A stretch of 64,000 bases of DNA. Source: Lithobates sylvaticus (lineage: Eukaryota > Chordata > Amphibia > Anura > Ranidae). The position numbers and the translations under genes are program-made. Every line of letters starts with the position of its first letter. Position 1 is the first letter of the stretch. Below, in pieces: positions 20,272 to 31,286 of the stretch. The notes beneath the pieces are model-generated. The model searched no databases and was not told where the DNA came from. It worked only from the letters and a program-made list of their open reading frames with translations. The DNA lies in NCBI GenBank assembly GCA_028564925.1, contig CM053033.1:80779468-80843467 (forward strand). Direction: 5' to 3'.

Positions 20272-22460
20272 TCTTTTTTTGTAATTCCTTTATTTCTTTT
20301 CAAGATGATACAGTTTAACAGTCAAAAACAGATGACAGAAACGTGTAACAGATAGGGTTAGATGTTATATCAGCAGTGTCAAATATCGATTCCCCCGGTT
20401 ATGCACTCTGTAGAATACATGTAAAGCCCCATACACACGGTCGGATTTTCGCATGGATTCTGTCCGATCGGACAATGTTGTCGAAAAATCCGACAGTGTG
20501 TATGCACCATCGGACAGTGTACGTCGGATTGTCCGACGGACAAAGTCCTATCTCCTGCTGGATAGATTTTTTGACAACAAGGTCCGATCACACCAAATCC
20601 GATCGTGTGTATGGTAGTCCGACGGACAAAGTGCTACGCATGCTCAGATCACATTACAAGACCAAAGCTATTGGCTACTAGCCTCTACGTAGTCCCGTCG
20701 TAGGCAACAAACGTCACCACGTTCAGAATGATCGGATTTTTCGACAACTTTGTCCGACCGTGTGTACGCAAAACCAACATCGGACAAAGTACGACGGACA
20801 TGATCCGACGGACCTGGTCCTCGGATAATCCGCGCGTGTGTATGGGGCTTTAGGCTGAAGCTGTGTGACGGAGCTGTCTGAGCGCTATACTGGGGAGGCT
20901 TCCAGACCGAGAGGAAGACGGTGCCCCCGACTAGGGAGTAATTTGAGTCTCAAGGATTAATCAGGCTGTGCAACCTCTTGGAGGTATGCTTCGGTGTAGA
21001 TGTAATGTTGCTATGGTTGCCATGTCTCCCAAAAGGCCTCCTCCTTACCGTACAAGGTGGCAGTGAGATCCTCCATGTTTCTTAGTTCATTCACCTTGGC
21101 AAACCAAAGGAATTTCGTCGGTGGAATCTCCGATCTCCAACACAAGGGGATGCATGCCTTGGCGACATTTAATAGCTGGATGGTAAGAGAGGCTTTGTAT
21201 TTCTTGATGGGTCGCTTAGAGGGGTGCAGCAAGCAAGCCCTGGGATCCCCCTCCAGAGTGACATCAGTCAGGTGCTTGATCGTGCGTGCCACCTCCAGCC
21301 AGTAGGGTTTGATTTTGGGGCTGTCCCAGAAGATGTGGAGCATCGTTCCCTCTTCCATACCACAATGCCAGCAAAGTCTGGGGACTTGCGGGAAGAAGCG
21401 ATGCAGAGTAGTAGGCACGCTATACCATCGGGTCATGATTTTATAGCAGGTCTCTTGGACTCTGGTGGCTACGGATGACTTCTGGGCAAAGTGTAGGATC
21501 TTCTCCCTCTGTGAGTCATTGAATCAAACTCCTAAATCCGCTTCCCACTTTGAGAGGAAGGGGGGAGGGGGTGAACTCTTCTACTGGTGAAATCAGGGAG
21601 GAGTAGATTAAAGATAGACAGTGATGGATCGGTTCTCTGCGGTGGCAGATTTGTTCCAGTTCCACGAGTTGACGTGATATGCCCGGGGTCCGGCGCAAAA
21701 AGTTACGCAGTTGAAGACTGCTCCAGAAGTTCAGTGGGGGTCTGTAGCAGCCACCCCTTCTGCTGTAAGTTGACCATCTGGGCCCAGAAATTTGTGAAGG
21801 TGAAGCCGCCCCCCCCCACAGTCAAACACCCAAAAATAGGATTTTGATGGCCGTATGGGAAGTCCGGATTACCCAAGATTGGCACCATAGGGGAGGGCAT
21901 CGGGGATACTGAGGAGTGTCGGAAGGCATCTCTGGCCACCTGTATTGTGCTGCCTAGCATAGGATGGTCAGTGAGGTCCCTCAGCAGAGATGTGGTGATC
22001 CATGGTCAGCTCTTGGCCATTTTGTCCGAGTCCTCCAACTCCATCGCCACCCACTGTTTAGCCTCTGAGTGGCAATGCCAGTTGACCACTCTAGTGAGAT
22101 GTGCCGCCCTGCAGTAGGCCTTCATGTGCTTTGCCATATGGAGGAGTTGCAGTCTGAAACACGGTTTTCGATGAGACCAGACAAAGTTGCGAAACATGGA
22201 GTCGATTGCTTAAAGAATGGAGGGGTGGAGGCGGATGGGAAGAGCTTGTGATAGGTATAATACCCTAGGCAAGGGGGTCATCTTAATGGCATTGCATCGT
22301 CCAAACCATGTTAAGGTAAGGGAATGCCAGTGGTGGAGGTCCGTTTTGAGACGGATAAGTATTTCTATCCACTTCAGTTGTGTTTCTATAGTAGGATTTG
22401 CTATATAGAGAAGTTCTGCCTTTAAAGCATCTTCGGTCACTGAACATTCCCAGGCCCTAG
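20272..22460 (-). mobile_element. Second L1-clade LINE (L1-B), 5'-truncated, in L1-A
   Basis: On the minus strand it ends with AGAAATAAAGG and an A-run at 20272-20279. Upstream, the coding remnant shows a C-terminal zinc-knuckle-like CWHCGMEEGTMLHIFWDSP (21436-21011), a helical region TKFLWFAKVNELRNME, and LTLTWFGRCNAIKMTPLPRV (near 22350-22290), the region just after RT. Frames are broken at several points, including about 21500 and 22200. It inserted in the ORF2 of L1-A and was itself entered by a Harbinger MITE (20425-20849). Target duplications are obscured by T-runs. Confidence 0.75.
20425..20849. mobile_element. 425-bp Harbinger MITE, copy 2
   Basis: Same length and nearly the same sequence as copy 1 (7127-7551). 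Left flank TAA (20422-20424), right flank TTA (20850-20852), so one copy of the 3-bp duplication has changed or the pair reflects the W ambiguity. Perfect AGCCCCATACACAC ends. It sits in the 3' UTR of L1-B. Confidence 0.92.
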
Positions 22461-22640
22461 ATCTTTTTTTTCCTTAGAATTTAAGAGATAAACAAACCCC
22501 TCATATAGACTTTTAAAGAGTTCCAATATATCTGCGAAGATACGGAGGGTTTGTTTATATCTCTATGGGCCAAGATGTCAAGCATTACTTTCTGTTTTGA
22601 AGGAAAAAGATCAAACCAATAAGGGATGATTTTCCATAAA

Positions 22641-23757
22641 GTACATAGTTACATAGTTAGTCAGGTTGAAAAAAGATACAAGTCCATCCACTTCAACCAT
22701 AAAAAAATAAAAATAAATATCGTACAATCCAATATACCCAATTCTATACCCACAGTTGATCCAGAGGAAGGCAAAAAACCCCAGAAGAGCATGTTCCAAT
22801 TTGCTACAGCAGTGGAAAAAAAATCGGATTTGGTTAGTACCCAGTTATATTATGTACTATGTATGTATTAATGTATTATGTACATTTAGGAAAGTATCCA
22901 GGCCTTTCTTAAAGCAATCTACTGAGCTAGCCAGAACCACCTCTGGCAGGAGTCTATTCCACATTTTCACAGCTCTTAGGCCCCTTTCACACTGGGGCGG
23001 TGAGCCGCGGTGACGGTAAAGCAGCGCTATATTTAGCGCTGCTTTACCGTCGTTTTAACCGCGGTATTCGGCCGCTCGCGGTGCGGTTTTAACCCCCACG
23101 AGCGGCCGAAAAGGGGTTAAACACCCCCCGCAGAGCGCCGCCGTAGCGGCGCTTTGCGGCGGTATTGCCGCGGTTTCACCGCGGTGTCCCATTCTATTCA
23201 ATGGGAAGGAGCGGTATAGGAGCGGTGAACACACCGCTCCTATCCCGCTCCAAAGATGCTGCTAGCAGGACTTTTTTTGTCATCCTGCTAGCGCACCGCT
23301 CCAGTGTGAAAGCCCGCCGGCTTTCACACTGGAGTTAAAGGGGCAGGATTTTTTCATGCGGTGAACAGGCGCTATTTTTAGCGCTGCACCGCATGAAAAA
23401 CGCCCCGGTGTGAAAGGGGCCTTACTGTGAAGAAACCCTTCCGTATTTGGAGATGAAATCTCTTTTCCTCTAGACGTAAAGAGTGCCCCGGTGTCCTCTG
23501 TGTTGACCGTAAAGTGAATAACTCAACACCAAGTTCACTATATGGACCCCTTATATATTTGAACATGTTGATCATATCCCCCTTTATTCTCCTCTTCTCA
23601 ACAGTGAATAAATTCAGTTCCTCTAATCTTTCCTCATAGCTGAGCTCCTCCATGCCTTTTATCAGTTTGGTTACCCTTCTCTGCACTTTCTCCAGTTCCC
23701 CGATATCCTTTTTGAGAACTGGTGCCCAAAACTGAACTTCATATTCCAGTACAATTC
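22641..23757 (-). mobile_element. CR1/L2-type LINE fragment (L2-A) in L1-A
   Basis: The 3' end on the minus strand encodes LDGLVSFFNLTNY-like sequence (VDGLVSFFNLTNYVTMYF) that marks the tail of this family. Further upstream comes RRVTKLIKGMEELSYEERLE followed by LNLFTVEKRRIKGDMINMFK, the conserved C-terminal domain after RT. The copy is strongly 5'-truncated. A MITE (22979-23421) interrupts it. It lies between the endonuclease and RT parts of L1-A. A longer copy of the same family is at 52118-54840. Confidence 0.82.
22979..23421. mobile_element. Multi-hairpin TWA MITE, copy 1 (443 bp)
   Basis: TTA is duplicated at 22976-22978 and 23422-23424. The ends GGCCCCTTTCACACTGGGG and (reverse complement) GGCCCCTTTCACACCGGGG are inverted repeats. 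The body is a chain of hairpins: GGTAAAGCAGCGCTA with TAGCGCTGCTTTACC (about 23016-23050), AGGAGCGGT pairs around a spacer, GCTAGCAGGA with TCCTGCTAGC, and GCGCTATTTTTAGCGC. No coding capacity. Target site suggests PIF/Harbinger. Confidence 0.88.
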
Positions 23758-23999
23758 TGAGTTAAATTTAAAGCCAACTTAGTAGCAATGGGGAATGATC
23801 CGATAATCCTCTAGCAGCATAAGTTGTTTCCGATATCACAGGTAATATCGTAGGGGTAATTAGCACTAAGTCTATTCTTGACAAGGTCCCAAGGGTGCTA
23901 GAGAAGCAAGAAAATGCTCTATCATTAGGGTGTAATAGGAACATTCATTTTATCAGAAGCGAACTTCAGTAGTTCTTTAAAAAAAATCCCTCTATTTTC

Positions 24000-25130
24000 G
24001 TTCTATTTTACTTATAGTGTCTATCCAGCCATTCCATAGCCACTTGTGGTTTATCAAAAAAATGTACAACTTCATTGGCCACCACTCTAAGTTTAGCAGG
24101 ATATAACATTGAATATGACAATTGCAGAATCTGCAGTCTTTTTTGTATTTCTGGTGAAAAATCTGGAAAAAACATAAATTTAGTTCCATTAAAAATACAG
24201 TAACTTTCAATAGTCCAACTGTTCTGAGAATAGAATCTCTATCACGTTGATTAAGCAGTCATATTAGAAATGGCCGTGGGGGGGGGGGGGGGGGGGGGGG
24301 GTTCCTGCTGGGAAAGGCCTACTAGGTACTTGGTGTGCTCTCTCAACCGAAAAGGACATAGAGAGGGATGCTTTCCCAATCATCTCCCATAGCCAGGTTT
24401 CCGCAAATTCTGTGGTATTCGCTCCCACAGAATGCTCTTGGAGACCCGCCAACTGAATATTATTACGGTAAAAACGGTTTTCAAGATATTCCAATCTACG
24501 AGCGTTGATATCTGTTTTTTTTTCATTACTTCTTTAATATCTTAATCTAATGGTTGTGAAATGTCCTCTAATTCCTTAACACGACCTTCCAGGGCCGATG
24601 TTCTTTCCCTTATTTTCTGTACATCTTGATGCAGAAAAGTAAATTCTTCTTTAAGTCCCTGTACTTGCCCTGTTAGGTTGCATAAAGAATTCTGACATTG
24701 TTGCACAGCTTTTAACACATTAACTAATGTAGGCTCTGTTGGCTCTATTGGTATTAGTGATGATATTGATGTATACTGGCCGTTTAACAGTATACTGTCT
24801 ATCACTTTTTTCCATTTCTTCCACTTCACCTCTCATTTGATCCGAAGATTTGTGTAAGATATTTGTATCTGTTTGTATCTGTTCTAGTGCAAGAATCTTC
24901 AGTTACTTCACTGGTCACTTGTTGAAAGCTTTTATTTTCACCATCTTTTGAGATCATTGCAAATTTTGCTAGTTTAACAGCAGCAGCTTCTTTAGCCTAC
25001 TCTTTTATCGATTTGCCACTTTGCCACTGTGCTTGCTGAGAAACACCATCATCCTCTTGCGTAGGGGCTGCAGCATTTAAAACCCCCTGTCCTTCATTTC
25101 GATAATTTTGCAGTTTTATTACCACCTATC
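24000..25130 (-). pseudogene. L1-A ORF1 remnant (RNA-binding chaperone)
   Basis: In L1 elements ORF1p coats the element RNA. Here the translated minus strand gives a coiled coil at 24829-24542 (QGLKEEFTFLHQDVQ, then SALEGRVKELED), and next the RRM start YLENRFYRNNIQLAGLQEHS, followed by the FSVERAHQVPSRP motif of L1 ORF1 RRMs. It ends with FLMELNLCFFQIFHQKYKK, matching the L1 C-terminal domain. Several frame changes and a 24-base G run (24278-24301) interrupt it. It is non-functional. Confidence 0.8.
24278..24301. repeat. Poly(G) run of 24
   Basis: An unbroken run of 24 G within the ORF1 remnant of L1-A. G homopolymers this long are rare in vertebrate DNA and its length is likely to vary or be misassembled. 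Confidence 0.9.
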
Positions 25131-26635
25131 CTTTCTCCTTTTCTCTCCCCTTTATAGTTCTTTGTTTAATTATTTGTTACCTGATTTATATTATAAGTGA
25201 TCTGTTGCTTTGCGGCTCAGCTCTCCACAAAAAGTTTTTCCTTTTCTCTTCCCTTTTGTTTGCCCTCCTTTCCTCCTTATTCCTTCCTTCCTCTCTACTC
25301 TCCTTTTATCTTTTATTTTTAAAATTTTGAGTTATTATTATCCTTCTATTTTCCTCCTCCCGTTCTTTCCTTGTTTGTTTCTCTTCCTCTTTTATCCTCT
25401 CCTTTTCATCCTTTTCATGTTTTAAAAAAAAAGAAGAAAAATCAGGTCAAATCAGATTCAGATCAGGTTTCCACGATTTTAGTTGGCTTTCCCTGTTTAC
25501 TCTCACTCCCGACCGTCTTGGGGCCAGTCACAGCACTCAGTCACATCAAGCTCCGGGAGGGCCACTAGCATATTTCTGGTTTCCCCCTTTACATTTACAA
25601 GCCTTATGGTTACCATCCGTGAGTAAACGTATGTCCCCCTTTCCTTTGGCGTCAAAGAACCCATGTACTGTACACCATACGGAGGCAAGTCCATATAGAA
25701 ATAGAAATTGGGGATGTTTAATCAACTAGGTATCCTGTGTTGGGGGTGTGCTACGGCCCTAATCATCCTACTCATTAGTATTTTTTTTACCAAATTCTGT
25801 TTATAGAAACTTAAGACTGGCCTATTTTGGGTCAGGCAACCGCTGCCATCTGCCATAAATCACAGGCTCACAGTTACCCACTTGAAGAAAGCTTTTAAGT
25901 AAACACTGTAATAGTTTGAATAAGGAGCTGTCTGAAGAGACCTTATACACCAACATGTACTGATGTAGACATGTTATACTTTGATTGATTTACAGGTTAT
26001 ACTGTCATAAATACTTATACGTCACTGATCTATACCTCTCTCTGCGGGTGATCCAGCCTATCTGGGCGGTCTTGGGCGGCGGGATGCATAGGGACCTTAC
26101 TCCTTCCTCATGTTTTGACCATATCTTGGCTCCAAGAGACAGGAACCACTGGTTGGGGACACTTGGCCTTTTTGCGGATGCATCCATGTATGTACAAATA
26201 TATTCCTATATACATGTTATTGTTTATACATAAAATATCTTTTGGAATGTTGTAACTATGTTTAGTTGACATATCTGTTTATTTATCCAGTAGATGAGAG
26301 TCCACGCTTTTCCTGAGGAAGCCGTAAGGCAAAACATGTAGAATAATAGCGTGGGAAATGACAAACTTAACATCTTACAATATATGCAGATGTACTGTAT
26401 ATAGTGACTTTTATTAATGTCTTTTCATGTAATAAAAATATCATTTTTTTACACATTTATTGTGTTATATGTGTTTGTAGTACTAAGCACCTTTAAAGTC
26501 CCACACCTCCCAAATGATATTTTTGTCCAAACATACACAGTTAATGAACATGATCAATGTTTTGTTTGGCTATATAATTCTGTATGTGTGCAATTGTCAG
26601 GTTTGGCAAAAACTGGAATATCCCTTTAAAATGAT
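25130..26635. other. No recognised gene; pyrimidine-rich block and a GGAAGCC motif
   Basis: The part 25200-25430 is strongly T/C-rich on the plus strand and could belong to the 5' UTR of L1-A. A minus-strand open frame at 25694-25503 (YMGSLTPKERGTYVYSRMV) matches nothing I know. The motif CCTGAGGAAGCCGTAAGGC (26314-26332) resembles a motif in the inverted repeat at 8380-8408. A splice-flanked exon was not found. Confidence 0.4.
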
Positions 26636-26641
26636 CATTAA

Positions 26642-27140
26642 AGTGGTTGTAAACCCTTACATATACCCAGCGAAGTGACTAGCTTCAGGTGATGCCCATA
26701 TATGAAACAAATCCTCCTATATAAGTATCTGTTCTTCTGCAACCCACTATTCTTTACAGCCATTCAAAGTGCAGAATTTACAGTATACAGCATTTCTGAG
26801 CCTTCAGAGAGTAGCTGAAGTTACACTCAGTGAGGTGAGCTGTTAAGGGACCGCCCCCCCCCCCCCCCCCTTTCACAAAACACACAGAAACAGAGCTGAG
26901 GCTGTCAATCTCAGGCTGTGTGCTGGGACTCCCTCCCCTGTCACCTTTTTAAGTTTTGGTGTCAGGAGCACTTGTCAGAAGTGGCTTATGGAGATAACAA
27001 AGAAATGAGGCAGCAGACAGAAATTACACTTAGAGCTCTAAATTGAGATAAGTAAACACTATAGAGGGATATTCTTTGTTATACCACATTCACTAAAAGT
27101 TTGTGTCAGTTTTTGGTGAACTTGCACTTATAAATATATT
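26642..27140. mobile_element. TTAA-flanked MITE, about 500 bp
   Basis: Flanked by TTAA at 26638-26641 and 27141-27144. The left end AGTGGTTGTAAACCC matches the family at 721-1219, and the length is the same. It includes a run of about 19 C near 26853. No coding capacity. Confidence 0.6.
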
Positions 27141-27259
27141 TTAAAGGCTAGGGGGTTTATTTACTAAAGGCAAATTCACTGTGCACCACAACAGTGCAGA
27201 TTTTTCAGATCTACTTGGTTCCCTTGACTGCTTAGACTATTTTCTGGAAAAGGTGAAAT

Positions 27260-29410
27260 TAGCCTTTTAAGAAAATACTTGCAACTTTTAAATCTCATTT
27301 CCATACCATGATATGTCGGTGATCTAGTTTTTGTTTCGCCTGTCTTTCCCGGCATGATTTTCGGGCTATGTGATTCCGGCCTCTTCTGTGAACTGTTGAT
27401 ACGTTATAAAATATTGTAATAGCAGAACAGTGACATATTTAATACTTCTAACTTATAAAGATCATATAGCAAATGCATAAAATTAAAGTCAATCTCTGAA
27501 AATCCACCATTATGCCTGATTATAAATGGACTTGCCGATGACATTATTATCATTGATTTATGTAGGACTATCACTTTTGGCATTAATTCTTTTTTACAAG
27601 TTTTTCTTTCTCTCAGCATGCTTGAACAAACTCAATACAACGGATATTGGAGATTTGCTGTGTGCACCTAAAGTATGAGCAGAGGTTTATTCTTGCCAGT
27701 TTAAATTTTTTTTTCTTGGTTCTGCACACTTGCTCAGAAAAAAGGACTGATTTGTCGAACTGCCAGCCAATTTCAGCAATTTTTCATATTTTACAGAATG
27801 CTGGGAGATATTTCTGTCTGATATAAGAGTTACCTCATTCAGGCCTGATGGTTTGTAATTCGTTACTTTCTATATAAAAGAAGGTTTTTATTAATGAGAA
27901 GCTGGAATTTTTTTCTATCAGACAGAAATCAAAGTGTTTATGATTTTTATTCTAGATTTACCTAATGTAATACGGGTTTTTCTTTTAAGTTGAGAATATG
28001 AGACAGAGGAAGAGAGAGAGAGTGAAAGAGAAAATGAGACAAATATATGTATTTTTTTTTTCTTTTTGTGGAAGTGGGTACACAACACATACAATCTACA
28101 TAATTGGGGACAGTAGAGAAAGACAGGAGTCCACAGGCAATTACTTAATCATAAATCTTACTGACAGATTCTGTAGCAATCATATTTATACAGTGGTCCA
28201 AGCAAGGCAAAACAATTACTTTGAATTAATCTTCGTCATGGCACAGGTTAAACCATCCTAATCCCCATAAGAAAAAGGAGGATCAGAAGAGATTTGACTG
28301 TGTGCTTATATTATTCAAATAATCAATTCATGTGGCGCCCTACACCAGCCATATGTTTGGATGCAAGTAACGTGCATGTGTCATGGTCGGGGCCAAGTAT
28401 CGGAAAACACTTTTTTTTTGCTGGGCAAAAATAAACAGATCAATAGGACGCAATGGGGACGAGAGCTGCAGAATAATCTGGATAACTATACAGATTCAAC
28501 TTACCAATCACTATTATTTGATGCTTTATTACAAACTTGTAGAGCAGACTAAATTCATGAAGGAAATCTGATTTTATTTATTTTTAATTCATGATGACAC
28601 TGTTGATTAATCAGCAGTATAATATCAAAAGTTTTAATGTCTTCGATTAAAATGTTTGCTGTATGTCTAAGCACTCTTTTCTGGGTCGCAGATCCCCTCT
28701 GAAGATTTATTTTATTAACTCCTTAAAAACAAACAACTAGTCTTGTATTATAGTAAGTGACTTGTGTATATGTGTGTGTGTTTTAAAAATGAATGCAAAA
28801 AAGCCCACAAACTTTTTAATTTTAGAAAAAAATAGTACTTTTTTTTTAACCAGCAAGTTAATCTAGTAGTTTTATATGCTTACTTTATTTTTTATTTTTT
28901 TAGGCTTACTTAAAAACTTGGCAGAAACATCCAAATGCATTGTAAAGAAAGCAATCAGACACTGGACTTAATCAAGCCAGTTTTTTTTTTTTTTTTTTTT
29001 AACAGATCTTAATCTAGATATAGGAATTGCAATCAGATTCAGAAGCATGTTAAAATAGTTGCCGCATAAGTCAAACAAACAATCTGGTGCACACAGCAAG
29101 GAGGTGTGAATGTCCAATTTTAATCCATGTGAATGGTGGGGAATGCAGATTATGTAGCCAGGGGAAACAAACTAAGATCTGCTCAAAGTGCTACAAGTCC
29201 AGATGACAATCAGATAAGTCTATATGATTTTATTTAGATATGGTACTTACTCAAATGTTCTTTGACAAATCAAATAGAATTTTGAAAAACTGAGATTTTC
29301 CGATCAAGGAAAAAAAAATTATACATGTGTTTATGAGGGAGCACGACACCAAGTAAATATAGTTATCTATGTATGTTAGCACGTGTGTGCCAAAAACACC
29401 AAAATAAACA
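27260..29410. other. No recognised gene or element
   Basis: AT-rich DNA with A- and T-runs (for example 20 T at 28981-29000). I see no exon with matching splice sites and no terminal repeats. Confidence 0.45.
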
Positions 29411-29414
29411 AAAT

Positions 29415-30280
29415 ACAGGGGGGTTACAGCAAAGAGAGCATATTTTATTGCTCCATTAAAGAATGATCCAGCGACCCTGCCCTTTTAATTACTGACCTAC
29501 TGTGTGCAGGGGCAATGGAGATATGTCTGTGTTCAGGTCCCAGATGGCTTAAATATATATAACACCCCATGTAATACTAAAGAGGTGTAACCCCATAATA
29601 GTCCTTACATATTTATAGAAAACTCTTACTTAAAAACAAGGATTCTTACTTTGCATATATTGCAATACATGATCAATCTGGCCAACTGTCATCAAAGGAA
29701 TCCCTCGCTGACCAATTCCAACTTTACCTTGCAGATTGCCAACCTCTTACTTGATAAATAGCATATTCTTAGTGCGGACATATAGTACCAATATGGAGCA
29801 AACAGACACAGGTGGAGTTGAGCTATAGACCAAAATTCAGTGATGCACATCCACAATGGGAAAAGATACAAACTTTAACAGGGTGGACAGAACCAACAAG
29901 CAAAGTTAGTAATATATGCACATGATTAGGTGTGTCCGAGAGGTTGTCATTTTGCAAGGTAGAGTGGGGACTGGCCAGAGAGGGATCACTTGGATGCAGT
30001 TGACCAGTTTGAACATGCATTGCAATACATGCGAACCAAGAATCCCTGTTTTTTTAAGCAGGAGTTTGCTATGACTATGTAAGGGTTATGTGGTTGCACC
30101 TCTTTAGTATCTCATGTGTTCTATATATCTGGAAGCCATTTAGGACCTTAACACAGACATATCTCCATTTCCATTACACAGGGTAGGTCAGTAATTTAAA
30201 GGGCTTGAAGTAGCTGGAATGTTCTTTAATAAACCAATAAAGTATTATCTCTGTGCTGCACCCCTTTGCACCCCATGTTA
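29415..30280. mobile_element. Large fold-back element with about 320-bp arms
   Basis: The sequence 29415-29745 is an imperfect reverse complement of 29930-30280. Matching landmarks are GGAGATATGTCTGTGTT, ACTAAAGAGGTG, AAACAAGGATTCTT and its counterpart, TGCAATACATG and CTACCTTGCAAAATG. The arms differ at many positions, so it is old. It has no coding capacity. No target duplication was found and limits are approximate. Confidence 0.75.
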
Positions 30281-30301
30281 TGCATTCACACACACACGCA
30301 C

Positions 30302-30555
30302 TCACTGGCCACTTTATTAGGTTCACCTGTTCTATTGCTTAGAAACACAATTTGCTAATCAGTCAATCACATGGCAGCACCTCGATGCATTTGGGCATCT
30401 AGATGTGGTAAAGATGACTTGCTAAAGTTCAAACCAAGCATCAGAATGGGGAAGAAAGGGGATTTAAATGACTTTGAACGAGGCATGGTTTTTGGTGCCA
30501 GACTGCTTTTTTACTGGGATTTTCATGCACGACCATCTCTAGGGTGCTATCTGTG
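30302..30555 (+). pseudogene. Tc1/mariner-like transposon remnant
   Basis: Begins with CACTGGCCACTTTATTAGGT, an end I recognise from a widespread vertebrate Tc1-like family. The coding start MGKKGDLNDFERGMVFGARL (from 30448) matches its transposase N-terminus, the helix-turn-helix region. The frame then shows an internal deletion (residues after GARL jump to a segment equivalent to LGFSRTTISRV) and stops. Only the first about 250 bp remain. Confidence 0.75.
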
Positions 30556-31183
30556 TTAGTCACTGGGGTTGTACAATCTGCATCTTTATGTGTTTGTGGA
30601 ATAAACACACATGCATGCACATTTTCCATATACCGTAAACAGTAAATCGACGTGTGTGTGTGTGTGTTCGTGTGTAAACAATGCTTGAGAATACAGTTTT
30701 ATCAAAATATCTCAAAACTGGATTACAAGAAAAGATTTTATGTCAATTTCAAAAGAAATAGATACAAAGATAGATAGATAGTTATAGATGTACAGTATAT
30801 CATTGTTTGGTAATGCTGCTCTCTAGTGGACAAATATCAAATTACTTTTAAAAAGGTTTCCTGGCACAGAAATATAAATATTTTCAAATTAAGCACCTTC
30901 TCACATATGCAGAGCTTTGAGAAATAATCCAACACACTGTATTTTGGATGAGCTGTCCTGTATGGTCCACTGAGCTCAACAGGATGAGATTATTTCAATG
31001 TATGGAGCAGGGTATGTGAGAATGTACAGCAGTGTGCTGCTACTTCCATTCATTCATATTATACTTTGTTGGGATAGGATATAATAAGGATTCACATTAG
31101 AAGTCTGTGATTGATAATGCAATTATTTTGCAAATATGAAGTACAGTGGTTCAGACTTTAAGCTCTAAAGAGTGGTTGCTTAC

Positions 31184-31286
31184 CTTTTGTTAGCAGTTTG
31201 GTATGTTATGGTACTTTTCTGTGCCTTCTTGGTCTTGAATTTTGGTTGGCTCTTCATAGGTTGTGCTATCTTCTCCATCATGTGAC
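31184..31286 (-). CDS. Host gene exon h (103 nt)
   Basis: Acceptor agttggtgctcttcttag| and donor AACAAAAG|gtaagc. Encodes a Lys/Gln/Thr-rich stretch (KSQPKFKTKKAQKSTITYQT). Phase fits exon g (G + GT). Assigned on splice sites and phase. The next exon, expected to begin with the last base of a codon, was not found down to position 1. Confidence 0.65.

Larger units (their letters stand above)
4098..25130 (-). mobile_element. Old L1-clade LINE (L1-A), broken into pieces by nested insertions
   Basis: Read on the minus strand from about 25130 down, the pieces follow L1 order: ORF1 coiled coil (24830-24542), ORF1 RRM (24494-24264) and C-terminal domain (24258-24000), end of the endonuclease (about 23960-23765), ORF2 pieces (22640-22460, 20271-19773, 10535-9111), the C-terminal H-rich region (4763-4470) and a 3' UTR ending at a poly(A) signal (AATAAA, plus-strand 4119-4124) and A-run at about 4098. 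Between pieces lie a CR1/L2 LINE, a second L1, a hAT with a Harbinger inside, an inverted repeat and a chromovirus fossil. Much of the endonuclease and several hundred bases of the C-terminal region are missing, and frames are interrupted by many stops, so the copy is old. The 5' limit is uncertain and I found no target duplication. Confidence 0.8.

Noticed and set aside
25503-25694. 63-codon minus-strand open frame (YMGSLTPKERGTYVYSRMV)
   Set aside because: No match to any family I know, no splice sites, and it lies beside old L1 sequence.
29823-30020. 65-codon minus-strand open frame as the next host exon
   Set aside because: It lies in the arm of the fold-back element and has no fitting acceptor and donor phase.
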